The notes under the pieces are model-generated. The model was not told the DNA's origin. It ran no database searches and was given only the letters and a program-made list of their open reading frames with translations. A stretch of DNA of 32,293 nucleotides from the NCBI GenBank assembly GCA_038213835.1, contig JBBQSN010000013.1, positions 1 to 32,293 on the forward strand, in the 5' to 3' direction. Both the position numbers and the translations under genes were made by a program. This document shows, piece after piece, positions 1 to 6,849 of this stretch (the first letter of the stretch is position 1; each line of letters begins with the position of its first letter). This stretch comes from JBBQSN01 sp038213835. Its GTDB lineage: Bacteria > Actinomycetota > Actinomycetes > Actinomycetales > CAWJMD01.

Positions 1-306
1 CAGGTCTTCGGTGTCTGCACGAACGAGTGGGCTCCGGCCGACGGCCGCGTCGTCAGCCTGGGCTTCGGCTGCGGCGCCCACTCCGAGACCGACGTCGACA
101 CCTCGCTCGAGCCGCTGTCGGCCCCGGCCCTGGACGAGCAAGCGCTGGACACCGTCGCGCTCGCCGACGTCCCCGCCGACGAGTCGGCTACTGACCAGGC
201 GTTCGCGACCGAGCAGCCCGCGACCGAGCAGCCCCCGACCGAGCAGCCCGCGACCGAACAGCCCGCGGACGAGACGGACCCGGTAGCGGCGTCCGAGCAG
301 GGGTGA
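1..306 (+). CDS. DUF3027 family protein, 3' end only
   Basis: This is the C-terminal 101 codons of a gene that begins before the window; the frame is set by base 1 and the stop is TGA at 304-306. The first part reads FGVCTNEWAPADGRVVS and then GFGCGAHSE, which I recognise as the conserved end of the actinobacterial DUF3027 family, a family with no assigned function. After that comes an acidic, low-complexity tail (about residues 35-101) with four near-identical ATEQP blocks. The stop overlaps the GTG start of the next gene (GTGA, 303-306), so the two are probably translationally coupled. DUF3027 next to a sacsin-like ATPase is a conserved pairing in related actinobacteria as far as I recall. 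Family assignment is from motif memory, not a search. Confidence 0.8.
   Translation, partial: QVFGVCTNEWAPADGRVVSLGFGCGAHSETDVDTSLEPLSAPALDEQALDTVALADVPADESATDQAFATEQPATEQPPTEQPATEQPADETDPVAASEQG
205..264 (+). repeat. Four tandem 15-base units encoding ATEQP repeats
   Basis: Four in-frame 15-base units start at 205, 220, 235 and 250, each close to GCGACCGAGCAGCCC with one or two substitutions. They encode ATEQP, ATEQP, PTEQP and ATEQP in the tail of the DUF3027 protein. Unit length is a multiple of three, so copy-number changes by slippage would keep the frame. Confidence 0.85.
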
Positions 307-3300
307 GCGCCGACCCGTTCGGAACAGCGCAGTTGCGCGAACGGGTGCTCGCAGCCTGGAGGTCGGCGCCGGAGCGGCTGCGGGAGGACGCGAACAGCGA
401 GGAGGATCTCGCGCTCGGCGGCTACCGCGAGCGGGTCCTGGTCGAGCTGGCCCAGAACGCGGCCGACGCCGCTGTGCGGGCAGGGGTCCCGGGTCGGCTG
501 CTGCTGCGCCTGGTCGACGGCGACGAGCCGGCGCTGGTCGCCGCCAACACCGGGGCCCGGCTGGACGCCCACGGCGTGGTCGCGCTGTCCACCCTGCGGG
601 CCTCGGCCAAGCGGGACGGCGAGAGCGGCACGGCCGGACGCTTCGGCGTCGGCTTCAGCGCTGTGCTCGCCCTCACCGACGACCCCGCGGTGCTCTCGCA
701 CGGTGACGGCGTCCGGTTCTCCCGGGCCCAGACCCTCGACGAGCTGCGCGCCGCGGCCACGGGTAACCCGGGCCTGGTCGACGAGCTGCGCCGCCGCGAC
801 GACCACGTGCCCGCCCTGCGGCTGCCCTTCCCGGCCGAGGGCGGTGCGCCGCCCGGCTACGACACGGTCGTGCTGCTGCCGCTGCGCGACGGCGGCGCGC
901 TCGACCTCGCCCGCCGGCTGCTGACCGGGCTCGACGACTCGCTGCTGGTCGCGCTGCCCGCGTTGCGTGAGGTGGTCGTCGAGCTCCCGCACCAGGAGCC
1001 GCGAATCCTCGCCGACGTCGAGGAACGATGGGAGACGTTGCAGCACAACGGCACCCACTCGCCCGCTGTGCTGGCCGACCGACCGACCGAGGAGCGCTCG
1101 CGACCCGGGTGGTCGCTGACCTGGGCGGTGCCGCGCGAGGTGTCCACGCCGGTGCCACGCACGGTGCACGCCCCCACGCCGACCGACGAGCCGCTGGGCT
1201 GGCCGGCCCTGCTGGTCGCCGACCTGCCGCTGGACCCGGACCGCCGGCACGCCGTGCCGGGCGCCGCGGCCGACGCGGTCCTGGCCGCCGCGGCCGAGGC
1301 GTACGGCGAGCTGCTGGCCCGGCTCGCAGGCGACGGCGTCGACGTCCTGCCGCTGGTCCCGTCCGGGCTGCCGGGCGGCTGGGTGGCGGAGACGCTGCGC
1401 GACGCCGTCCACGCCCTGCTCCCCGACGTGCGGCTGCTGCCCGCAGCGGCCGACGCGCAGCGGTTGCTGCGTCCGCGCGACGCCGTGGCCCTGACGGGTC
1501 CGGGCGTGCACGACCCGGCGCTGCTCGCCGTCCTCGCCCCGCTCGTGGACGCCTTGGTGGCGGTCCGGCCCGGTGACGAGACCGCACTGAGGCTGCTGGG
1601 GGTCGCGCGCACGACGCTCGCCGACGTCGTGGAGCAGTGGCCCGAGGTGGGCGAGCCGTCGGCCTGGGCGACCACCTACCGCTCCCTGCTCCCTGCGTCC
1701 GCCGACCCGTCGGTGCGCGAGGCGCTGTCGGGCCTGCCCGTGCCGCTCGCCGACGGTCGCGTGGTGCGCGGCGCCCGCGGGCTGCTGCTGCCGTCCGGGG
1801 AGGTGGGGGTCGAGGCCCTGGCCGCCCTGCACGACCACGGGCTGCGAGCCGTGCACCCGGAGGTGGCGTCCGACCCCGGGGCGGCCGACCTGCTGGAGCG
1901 TCTCGGCGCCCAGGTTGCCTCTGCAGCAGTGGTTCTCGAGCACCCTGCCGTCCGTGCTGCGGTGGCGTGGACCACCGACGACCCGGAGCCCGACGAGGTG
2001 GTCGAGGCGGTGCTGACGCTGGTCGGAGCGGCGCTGTCGGCCGTGCCGTGGCCGGCCGGGTCGCACGCGTTCCTCGGCGACCTCGCCCTGCCCGACGACG
2101 ACGGCGAGCTCGCCCCGGCGGGCATGCTCGTGCAGCCCGGCTCCGCGATGGCCCGCCTGCTCGACACCGGGTCGGTCGGGCGGCTCGACGCCGACGTGGC
2201 CGACCGTTGGACGCCGGAGGTGCTGCAGGCCGTCGGGGTCGCGGGCACGCCGGTCCTGGTGCGGGTCGCCGACTGCGACACCGACGACCTGCCACCCGAG
2301 CTCGGCGAGCTCGACGAGGCGCAGGACTGGGCCGACGACCTCGCCGGCGGCCGACGCGGTGCCGTCCAGCTCGAGGGCCCCGTGCTCGCGGTGAGGGATC
2401 TCGACCTCGTGGTCGACGACGGCTGGCCCGAGCTGGTCGCGCTGCTGGGAGCGGACCGCGACCTGCGCGACGCCGTCGTGAGCGAGGTGACCGTGCGGCT
2501 GCCGGAAGGGGCGCGACGGGGACCGTCGTACACGTCGTGGTGGCTGCGTCGGCACCTCGACCTCGCCGGCCACCGCCCGCCCGGTACGCATCCGGGAGGC
2601 GGTGAGGACCCGCTCCTGCCCACGGCCCCTGCCTGGACGGCCGCGATCGCCCCCGACCTCGCCCGCGCCCTCGGTCTCGTGCGGTCGCTCGAGGACCTCG
2701 ACGCCGACGGCTGGCACGCGGCCCTGCAGCGCCTGGGCACGGCCCACGACGTCGACCACGCGCTCCTGCTGCGCGTCTGGCGGGCGCTGAGCACGCTGTC
2801 CCCGTCGGTCGACGTCGACCCCGGCGCGACGACCTGGGCGATCGGCGCCGACGGAGCGGCCGGTCTGCACCCGACCTCGGACGCCGTCGTGGTCGACGAC
2901 GCACGCTGGTGGCAGCGCGCCGACCTCGGTGCGCGGGTCGTGCCCGCCCCCGGCCACGCCTCCACCCTCGCCGACCTGCTGGACCTCGACCTGGCCTCCG
3001 AGCGGGCCGACGGGCGCGTGACCTCGGACGGCGAGGTCGTCCCGCTGCCGCAGGACCTGCTGCGGCACCGCCTCGACCTGCCCGGTTCGTGGTGCGAGCA
3101 CGAGGACCTGCGCGTCGACGGCGTCCCGGTGGACTGGTGGGTGGAGCCGGGCCCGCAGGGGCCGGGCGACGCGCTGCTGCACGCCTCGACCTCCGACGGC
3201 CTCGCCCGCGCGGTGGCCTTCGCGTCAGGGACGTGGGGCCAGCGCCACCTCGCGGCCGCCCTGCTCGAGGGCGGCGAGGCCGCCGTCGACGCACTCGTCG

Positions 3301-3317
3301 ACCACGCCCTGGGCTGA
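303..3317 (+). CDS. Sacsin N-terminal-like Hsp90-fold ATPase, large protein
   Basis: A 1004-residue protein with an Hsp90/GHKL-type ATP-binding domain at its N-terminus. Visible motifs are E49 and N52 in VELAQNAADA (the N-box Glu and Asn), ANTGA at 81-85 (the DxG-type nucleotide contact) and GRFGVGF at 112-118 (glycine-rich lid). This matches the sacsin N-terminal ATP-binding-like family. The remaining 800 residues are Leu/Ala/Asp rich, with no transmembrane segment and no domain I can name. The protein is probably cytosolic, with a chaperone-like role inferred from fold only. The start is the GTG at 303 that overlaps the DUF3027 stop, implying coupling. It ends 3 bases before the stop of the convergent DUF2530 gene, so the two transcripts must interfere or share a terminator. 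Confidence 0.85.
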   Translation: MSADPFGTAQLRERVLAAWRSAPERLREDANSEEDLALGGYRERVLVELAQNAADAAVRAGVPGRLLLRLVDGDEPALVAANTGARLDAHGVVALSTLRASAKRDGESGTAGRFGVGFSAVLALTDDPAVLSHGDGVRFSRAQTLDELRAAATGNPGLVDELRRRDDHVPALRLPFPAEGGAPPGYDTVVLLPLRDGGALDLARRLLTGLDDSLLVALPALREVVVELPHQEPRILADVEERWETLQHNGTHSPAVLADRPTEERSRPGWSLTWAVPREVSTPVPRTVHAPTPTDEPLGWPALLVADLPLDPDRRHAVPGAAADAVLAAAAEAYGELLARLAGDGVDVLPLVPSGLPGGWVAETLRDAVHALLPDVRLLPAAADAQRLLRPRDAVALTGPGVHDPALLAVLAPLVDALVAVRPGDETALRLLGVARTTLADVVEQWPEVGEPSAWATTYRSLLPASADPSVREALSGLPVPLADGRVVRGARGLLLPSGEVGVEALAALHDHGLRAVHPEVASDPGAADLLERLGAQVASAAVVLEHPAVRAAVAWTTDDPEPDEVVEAVLTLVGAALSAVPWPAGSHAFLGDLALPDDDGELAPAGMLVQPGSAMARLLDTGSVGRLDADVADRWTPEVLQAVGVAGTPVLVRVADCDTDDLPPELGELDEAQDWADDLAGGRRGAVQLEGPVLAVRDLDLVVDDGWPELVALLGADRDLRDAVVSEVTVRLPEGARRGPSYTSWWLRRHLDLAGHRPPGTHPGGGEDPLLPTAPAWTAAIAPDLARALGLVRSLEDLDADGWHAALQRLGTAHDVDHALLLRVWRALSTLSPSVDVDPGATTWAIGADGAAGLHPTSDAVVVDDARWWQRADLGARVVPAPGHASTLADLLDLDLASERADGRVTSDGEVVPLPQDLLRHRLDLPGSWCEHEDLRVDGVPVDWWVEPGPQGPGDALLHASTSDGLARAVAFASGTWGQRHLAAALLEGGEAAVDALVDHALG

Positions 3318-3320
3318 GCC

Positions 3321-3590
3321 CTACCGCGGGGGCAGCCCGCCGCGGGCGACCAGGCGCCGGCGCCGCAGCTGCAGGCCGACCAGGCCGACCGCCCCGAGCG
3401 CCAGGCCGGCCACGCAGGTCCAGAGCCACCAGCCGTGTCCGTCGCGCTCGAGGGCGTCCCGGTTCAGCAGGCTGAGGACGAGCAGCGCCGCCCACAGGCC
3501 GCAGCCCACCAGCACGGTGGTGCGGTCGTTGGTGCGCAGCGGTTCGACCCCGGAGTCCCGCTCCAGGTCGCGCACCGCTCCGTTGTCCAC
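3321..3590 (-). CDS. DUF2530 small membrane protein
   Basis: An 89-residue protein when started at the GTG at 3588-3590. The segment PLRTNDRTTVLVGCGLWAAL followed by a second hydrophobic stretch after WWLWTC is the hallmark of DUF2530, a two-helix actinobacterial membrane protein of unknown function. Helices lie at about residues 27-45 and 58-75, and the C-terminus is Arg-rich, so that end is probably cytoplasmic. The frame stays open upstream to 3743, but that extension is Arg/Pro-rich, reads into the purine permease start and does not resemble the family, so I reject it. A second GTG lies five codons in. The gene diverges from the NCS2 permease, leaving 146 bases for both promoters. Confidence 0.8.
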   Translation of the reverse strand: MDNGAVRDLERDSGVEPLRTNDRTTVLVGCGLWAALLVLSLLNRDALERDGHGWWLWTCVAGLALGAVGLVGLQLRRRRLVARGGLPPR

Positions 3591-3736
3591 GTCCCCAGAG
3601 TAGGTGGTCGAGGGGGTGCCCCGGCGCCGCTCCCGGCCGCGCCGGCCGGCGGTCGGAGCGGGCCGAGACACAGGTCTGGCAGGATGCGCGCCGCGAGCAT
3701 CGCGCGCACCCTCCACCGCCCCTCGAGGAGCCAGTC

Positions 3737-5239
3737 GTGTCACTGCAGAAGGACGAGCACCGCACCGACGGACCGGCCCCCTCCGGGGGAGCGCTTGACC
3801 GGTGGTTCACGATCTCGGACCGTGGGTCCACGGTGGGCCGCGAGGTGCGCGGAGGCCTGGCGACGTTCTTCACGATGGCCTACATCGTCGTCCTGAACCC
3901 GATCATCATCGGCACCCAGGCCGACTCCACCGGCGGCTTCCTCGGTGGCGGCGACGCCCCGAACCTGCCGATGGTCGCGGCCGCGACGGCGCTGGTGGCC
4001 GGGCTGCTGACGATCCTGATGGGCGTCGTGGCCAACTACCCGCTGGCGCTGGCGACGGGTCTGGGGCTCAACGCCTTCGTCGCGTTCGGCGTGGCGAAGC
4101 TGCCCGAGATGACCTGGGCCGACGCGATGGGGCTGGTCGTCCTCGAGGGCCTGATCATCCTGGTGCTGGTGCTCACCGGCTTCCGCCAGGCCGTCTTCCA
4201 CGCCGTCCCGGCGCAGCTGAAGGTCGCGATCTCGGTCGGCATCGGCCTGTTCATCACGGTCATCGGCCTGGTCGACGCCGGCTTCGTCCGCAAGGCCGGC
4301 GGTGGCCCGGCCCTCGAGCTCGGCATCGGCGGGTTCCTGTCCGGCTGGCCCACGTTCGTGTTCGTCATCGGGCTGCTCACGATCATCGTGCTGTACGTGC
4401 TGCACGTCCGCGGCGCGATCCTGATCGGCATCGTCGGTGCCACGGTGCTGGCGATCGCGATCGAGGCGATCGCCAAGATCGGCCCGCGCCGGTTCGACGA
4501 GACCGGTGCGGTCCTGAACCCGCAGGCGTGGGGGCTGGGCGTCCCGGCCCTGCCCGACTCGGTGCTCGAGGTCCCCGACTTCGGCCTGCTCGGCCAGTTC
4601 AGCCTGCTCGGCTCGTTCTCCAAGATCGGGTTCATCGCCGCGATCCTGCTCGTCTTCACGCTCCTGCTGGCCGACTTCTTCGACACGATGGGGACGATGG
4701 TCGCCATCGGCGCCGAGGCCGGCCTGCTCGACGACGAGGGCAACCCGCCGAACACCACGCGCATCCTGGTCGTCGACTCCGTGGGTGCCATCGCCGGTGG
4801 CGCGGCGAGCATCTCGTCCAACACGTCCTTCATCGAGTCGGCCTCCGGTGTCGGGGAGGGCGCGCGCACCGGCCTGGCGTCGGTGGTCACCGGTGTGCTG
4901 TTCCTGCTCGCGACCCTGTTCGCGCCGCTCGTCGCGGTGGTGCCCTACGAGGCCGCCACCCCGGCGCTGGTCGTCGTCGGCTTCCTGATGATGCAGCAGG
5001 TCAAGGGCATCGACTGGGACGACCTCGAGCTCGCGATCCCGGCCTTCCTCACCATCGTGCTGATGCCGTTCACGTACTCGATCGCGGCCGGCATCGGCGC
5101 CGGCATGGTCACGTTCACGCTGATCAAGCTGGTCCGCGGCAAGGCCCGCGAGGTGCATCCCCTGCTGTGGGTGACGGCGGCGCTGTTCGTCCTGTACTTC
5201 GCCATCGACCCGTTCAGGCAGCTGGTCGGCGTCGCCTGA
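3737..5239 (+). CDS. NCS2 family permease, AzgA-type (adenine/guanine/hypoxanthine)
   Basis: A 500-residue polytopic membrane protein with about 12-13 hydrophobic segments. It starts at the GTG at 3737, with a GAGGAG ribosome site at 3725-3730, six bases away. The N-terminal block GGLATFFTMAYIVVLNP, the central block LLLADFFDTMGTMVA and the segment ISSNTSFIESASGVGEGART are signatures of the AzgA branch of NCS2 nucleobase:proton symporters, which take up adenine, guanine and hypoxanthine. Length and motif order fit the family. It stands alone on the plus strand, divergent from DUF2530, and is followed after 15 bases by a palindromic element that could serve as its terminator. The exact purine specificity cannot be read from sequence. 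Confidence 0.92.
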   Translation: MSLQKDEHRTDGPAPSGGALDRWFTISDRGSTVGREVRGGLATFFTMAYIVVLNPIIIGTQADSTGGFLGGGDAPNLPMVAAATALVAGLLTILMGVVANYPLALATGLGLNAFVAFGVAKLPEMTWADAMGLVVLEGLIILVLVLTGFRQAVFHAVPAQLKVAISVGIGLFITVIGLVDAGFVRKAGGGPALELGIGGFLSGWPTFVFVIGLLTIIVLYVLHVRGAILIGIVGATVLAIAIEAIAKIGPRRFDETGAVLNPQAWGLGVPALPDSVLEVPDFGLLGQFSLLGSFSKIGFIAAILLVFTLLLADFFDTMGTMVAIGAEAGLLDDEGNPPNTTRILVVDSVGAIAGGAASISSNTSFIESASGVGEGARTGLASVVTGVLFLLATLFAPLVAVVPYEAATPALVVVGFLMMQQVKGIDWDDLELAIPAFLTIVLMPFTYSIAAGIGAGMVTFTLIKLVRGKAREVHPLLWVTAALFVLYFAIDPFRQLVGVA

Positions 5240-5254
5240 CTGCGCCCCCGTCCT

Positions 5255-5304
5255 GTGCGCACGAGTGGCGGCTTCGTCCGGACCTGAAGCCGCCAGGCGC
5301 GCAC
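5255..5304 (+). repeat. Palindromic element copy 1, upstream of the endonuclease-like gene
   Basis: A nested palindrome. The outer arms are GTGCGC (5255-5260) and GCGCAC (5299-5304); the inner 10-base perfect arms are TGGCGGCTTC (5266-5275) and GAAGCCGCCA (5286-5295), with a 10-base loop. A 20-base stretch (5256-5275) is 19/20 identical to a second copy at 6329-6348 in the same orientation, which also has a 10-base loop. It could act as the terminator of the permease gene, but the sequence identity between copies goes beyond what a terminator needs. Confidence 0.8.
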
Positions 5305-5312
5305 ACGCCGCG

Positions 5313-5350
5313 CCGTCCACAGGTGCCCAGGTCGCGGGCCCGTCCACAGG
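5313..5350 (+). promoter_or_regulatory. Two direct CCGTCCACAGG repeats resembling DnaA boxes
   Basis: The 11-mer CCGTCCACAGG occurs at 5313-5323 and again at 5340-5350, 27 bases apart in the same direction, within the 161-base gap before the DUF559 gene. CCGTCCACA fits the relaxed actinobacterial DnaA-box pattern (consensus TTGTCCACA, with pyrimidines tolerated at the first two places). Whether DnaA binds here is inference; the repeats may instead belong to the flanking palindromic element. Confidence 0.3.
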
Positions 5351-5400
5351 AACGGTCGCTGCGCGCGACCGGACAACGGTCCACGCGGCACCGTGCGCTT

Positions 5401-6318
5401 GTGCCCGCACCCCGCCGTCCCCTCCCGGATGCTGTCGCCGGTCACCCGTTCACGGTGGCCGAGGGGCAGCGCGTCGGCATGTCCCGCTCGGAGCTGCGGC
5501 ACCCGTCGCTGCGGGTCCCGTTCCACGGGGTGCGCGTGCCGCCGGAGCTGCCGGACGACCTACGCACCCGGTGTCTCGCCGCGCGGCTGCTGATGCCCGA
5601 CGGTGCGGCCTTGTCCGGAGCCACGGCCGCGTCGCTGCTGGGGCTGCCGGTCCCGACCGTTGTCGACCCCTCGCTCGACCCGCGGCTGCCCCTCGACGTC
5701 GTGGTGCCGCCGGGGGCTCCGCGTCCCCGGGTGGTCGGGGTGCGAGTGCGCTCCGGCCGCACCGGTGCCCCGGCTGGTGATCGTCGACTGCTTGTCGTGC
5801 GGCCGGCCCGCGCCTGGTCGTCCCTGGGTCGGGTCCTGGCCCTGGACGACCTGGTCGTGCTCGGCGACGCGGTGGCGCGTCACGGTGGAGGTCTCGCGGC
5901 GATGCGAGCAGAGCTGGCGTCCCACGAACGGCTCGCGGGGCGCGACACCCTCGCCGCCGCCCTGTCCCTCGTCCGCGAGCGGGTGGACTCCCCGCAGGAG
6001 ACCAGGACCCGGCTGCTGCTGGTGCGCGCAGGGCTGCCCGAGCCGGCTGTGAACGTCGACGCCACCGCGGACGACGGCGCCGGCTGGCTGGCGACTCCCG
6101 ACCTGGCGTGGCACCGCGTCAGGGTCGCCGTCGAGTACCTCGGTGACGTGCACCGCTCGGCACGGGGTCGGTGGCGCAAGGACGTCGCGCGGCGCGAGGT
6201 GCTCGAGGACCACGGCTGGAAGGTCCTGTTCGCGACCGCCGACGACCTGACCCACCGCCGGAGGATCTTCGTCGACCGGGTGACGCACGCGTTGCGGGAG
6301 CGCGGACTCCGCTGGTGA
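5401..6318 (+). CDS. DUF559/VSR-like endonuclease-domain protein
   Basis: A 305-residue protein of a large actinobacterial family. Its N-terminal half resembles AbiEi-type or winged-helix toxin-regulator proteins (the segment GHPFTVAEGQRVGMSRSELR, then FHGVRVP). Its C-terminal quarter is a restriction-endonuclease-like DUF559 domain, with candidate catalytic acidic residues D234 (in TPDLAW) and E245 (in VEYLGD), followed by HGWKVLFATADDL. VSR and DUF559 proteins are metal-dependent nickases or nucleases; the biological role of these stand-alone genes is not established. I chose the GTG at 5401, the earliest in-frame start that precedes the conserved N-terminal motif and leaves out upstream non-coding sequence; no clear ribosome site is present. 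The gene is bracketed by two near-identical palindromes. Confidence 0.75.
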   Translation: MPAPRRPLPDAVAGHPFTVAEGQRVGMSRSELRHPSLRVPFHGVRVPPELPDDLRTRCLAARLLMPDGAALSGATAASLLGLPVPTVVDPSLDPRLPLDVVVPPGAPRPRVVGVRVRSGRTGAPAGDRRLLVVRPARAWSSLGRVLALDDLVVLGDAVARHGGGLAAMRAELASHERLAGRDTLAAALSLVRERVDSPQETRTRLLLVRAGLPEPAVNVDATADDGAGWLATPDLAWHRVRVAVEYLGDVHRSARGRWRKDVARREVLEDHGWKVLFATADDLTHRRRIFVDRVTHALRERGLRW

Positions 6319-6328
6319 ACGCCCTTGG

Positions 6329-6367
6329 TGCGCAGGAGTGGCGGCTTCGCAGCCCGGTGAAGCCGCC
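6329..6367 (+). repeat. Palindromic element copy 2, just after the endonuclease-like gene
   Basis: Begins 10 bases after the DUF559 stop. The 20-base arm region 6329-6348 differs from copy 1 at a single base. The 9-base perfect stem is GGCGGCTTC (6340-6348) with GAAGCCGCC (6359-6367) around a 10-base loop. The outer GTGCGC/GCGCAC pairing of copy 1 is lost on the right side. It may terminate the upstream gene. I did not see a third copy in the window. Confidence 0.8.
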
Positions 6368-6387
6368 CCTCTCGCTATTCTCGATTT

Positions 6388-6419
6388 TCGTTAGCCTCGG
6401 TAATGACCTACACTAACGA
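6388..6419 (+). promoter_or_regulatory. Dyad operator and leaderless promoter of the MarR gene
   Basis: A symmetric 32-base dyad lies directly before the ATG at 6421. Its parts are outer arms TCGTTAG (6388-6394) and CTAACGA (6413-6419), 4-base spacers, and a central imperfect palindrome GGTAATGACC (6399-6408). The hexamer TACACT (6409-6414) matches the TANNNT -10 pattern and sits six bases before the ATG, placing the transcript start at or next to the start codon. A repressor dimer on this dyad would cover the -10 site. The stretch 6371-6420 is clearly more AT-rich than its surroundings. Autoregulation is inferred from the MarR family and the position. Confidence 0.65.
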
Positions 6420-6420
6420 C

Positions 6421-6849
6421 ATGCCCACGCTCGCCTCTGCGTCCCTGGCCGCCGACCTCCGGGTCGCGGTCACGCGCACGACCCGCCGGGTCCGGGCCGA
6501 GCGCTCCTCGGAGGCGATCACCGACGGCCAGTACTCGGTGCTCGCGAAGATCGACTGCGACGGGCCGCAGACGCCCCGTGTCCTCGCCGACCACGAGCAC
6601 GTCCAGCCGCCGTCGATGACGCGCACGGTCAACGCCCTCGTCGAGGCCGGCCTGGCGACCCGCGCCGACCACCCGGACGACGGACGCCAGGTGCTGGTGG
6701 ACATCACCGACGCCGGGCGGGCAGAGATCAAGGAGACGCGGCGCCGTCGGAACGCCTGGCTGGCCCGGCAGCTGGCCGACCTCACCCCGCAGGAGCGAGA
6801 CACCCTCGCCGAGGCCGCCGCGATCCTGCTCCGGGTCGTCGCCCGGTGA
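6421..6849 (+). CDS. MarR family transcriptional regulator
   Basis: A 142-residue winged-helix protein. The segment ITDGQYSVLAKI starts the DNA-binding domain, QPPSMTRTVNALVEAGLATR is the recognition helix region and ADHPDDGRQVLVDIT is the beta wing, all in the usual MarR order and length. MarR proteins are dimeric repressors that release DNA when they bind small aromatic or other ligands. The start at ATG 6421 fits the leaderless promoter before it; an in-frame ATG at 6403 lies inside the operator and is less likely. The stop overlaps the GTG of the MFS gene (GTGA, 6846-6849), so regulator and exporter form one operon, a common arrangement for inducible efflux. Confidence 0.88.
   Translation: MPTLASASLAADLRVAVTRTTRRVRAERSSEAITDGQYSVLAKIDCDGPQTPRVLADHEHVQPPSMTRTVNALVEAGLATRADHPDDGRQVLVDITDAGRAEIKETRRRRNAWLARQLADLTPQERDTLAEAAAILLRVVAR

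Noticed and set aside
11..286. Plus-strand frame of 91 codons at the window start
   Set aside because: Composition is Ser/Arg/Pro repeats; the true frame is frame 1, which matches DUF3027.
673..3873. Long minus-strand open frame of 1066 codons
   Set aside because: It is very rich in Arg, Pro, Gly and Ala, opposes a recognisable ATPase gene and has no family motif; such frames arise in high-GC DNA opposite real genes. The same holds for the minus frames at 3740-5410, 6408-8081, 17025-18665 and 19428-21683.
5313..5350. A chromosomal or plasmid replication origin
   Set aside because: Only two relaxed boxes, no AT-rich unwinding region and no dnaA, dnaN or rep gene nearby.
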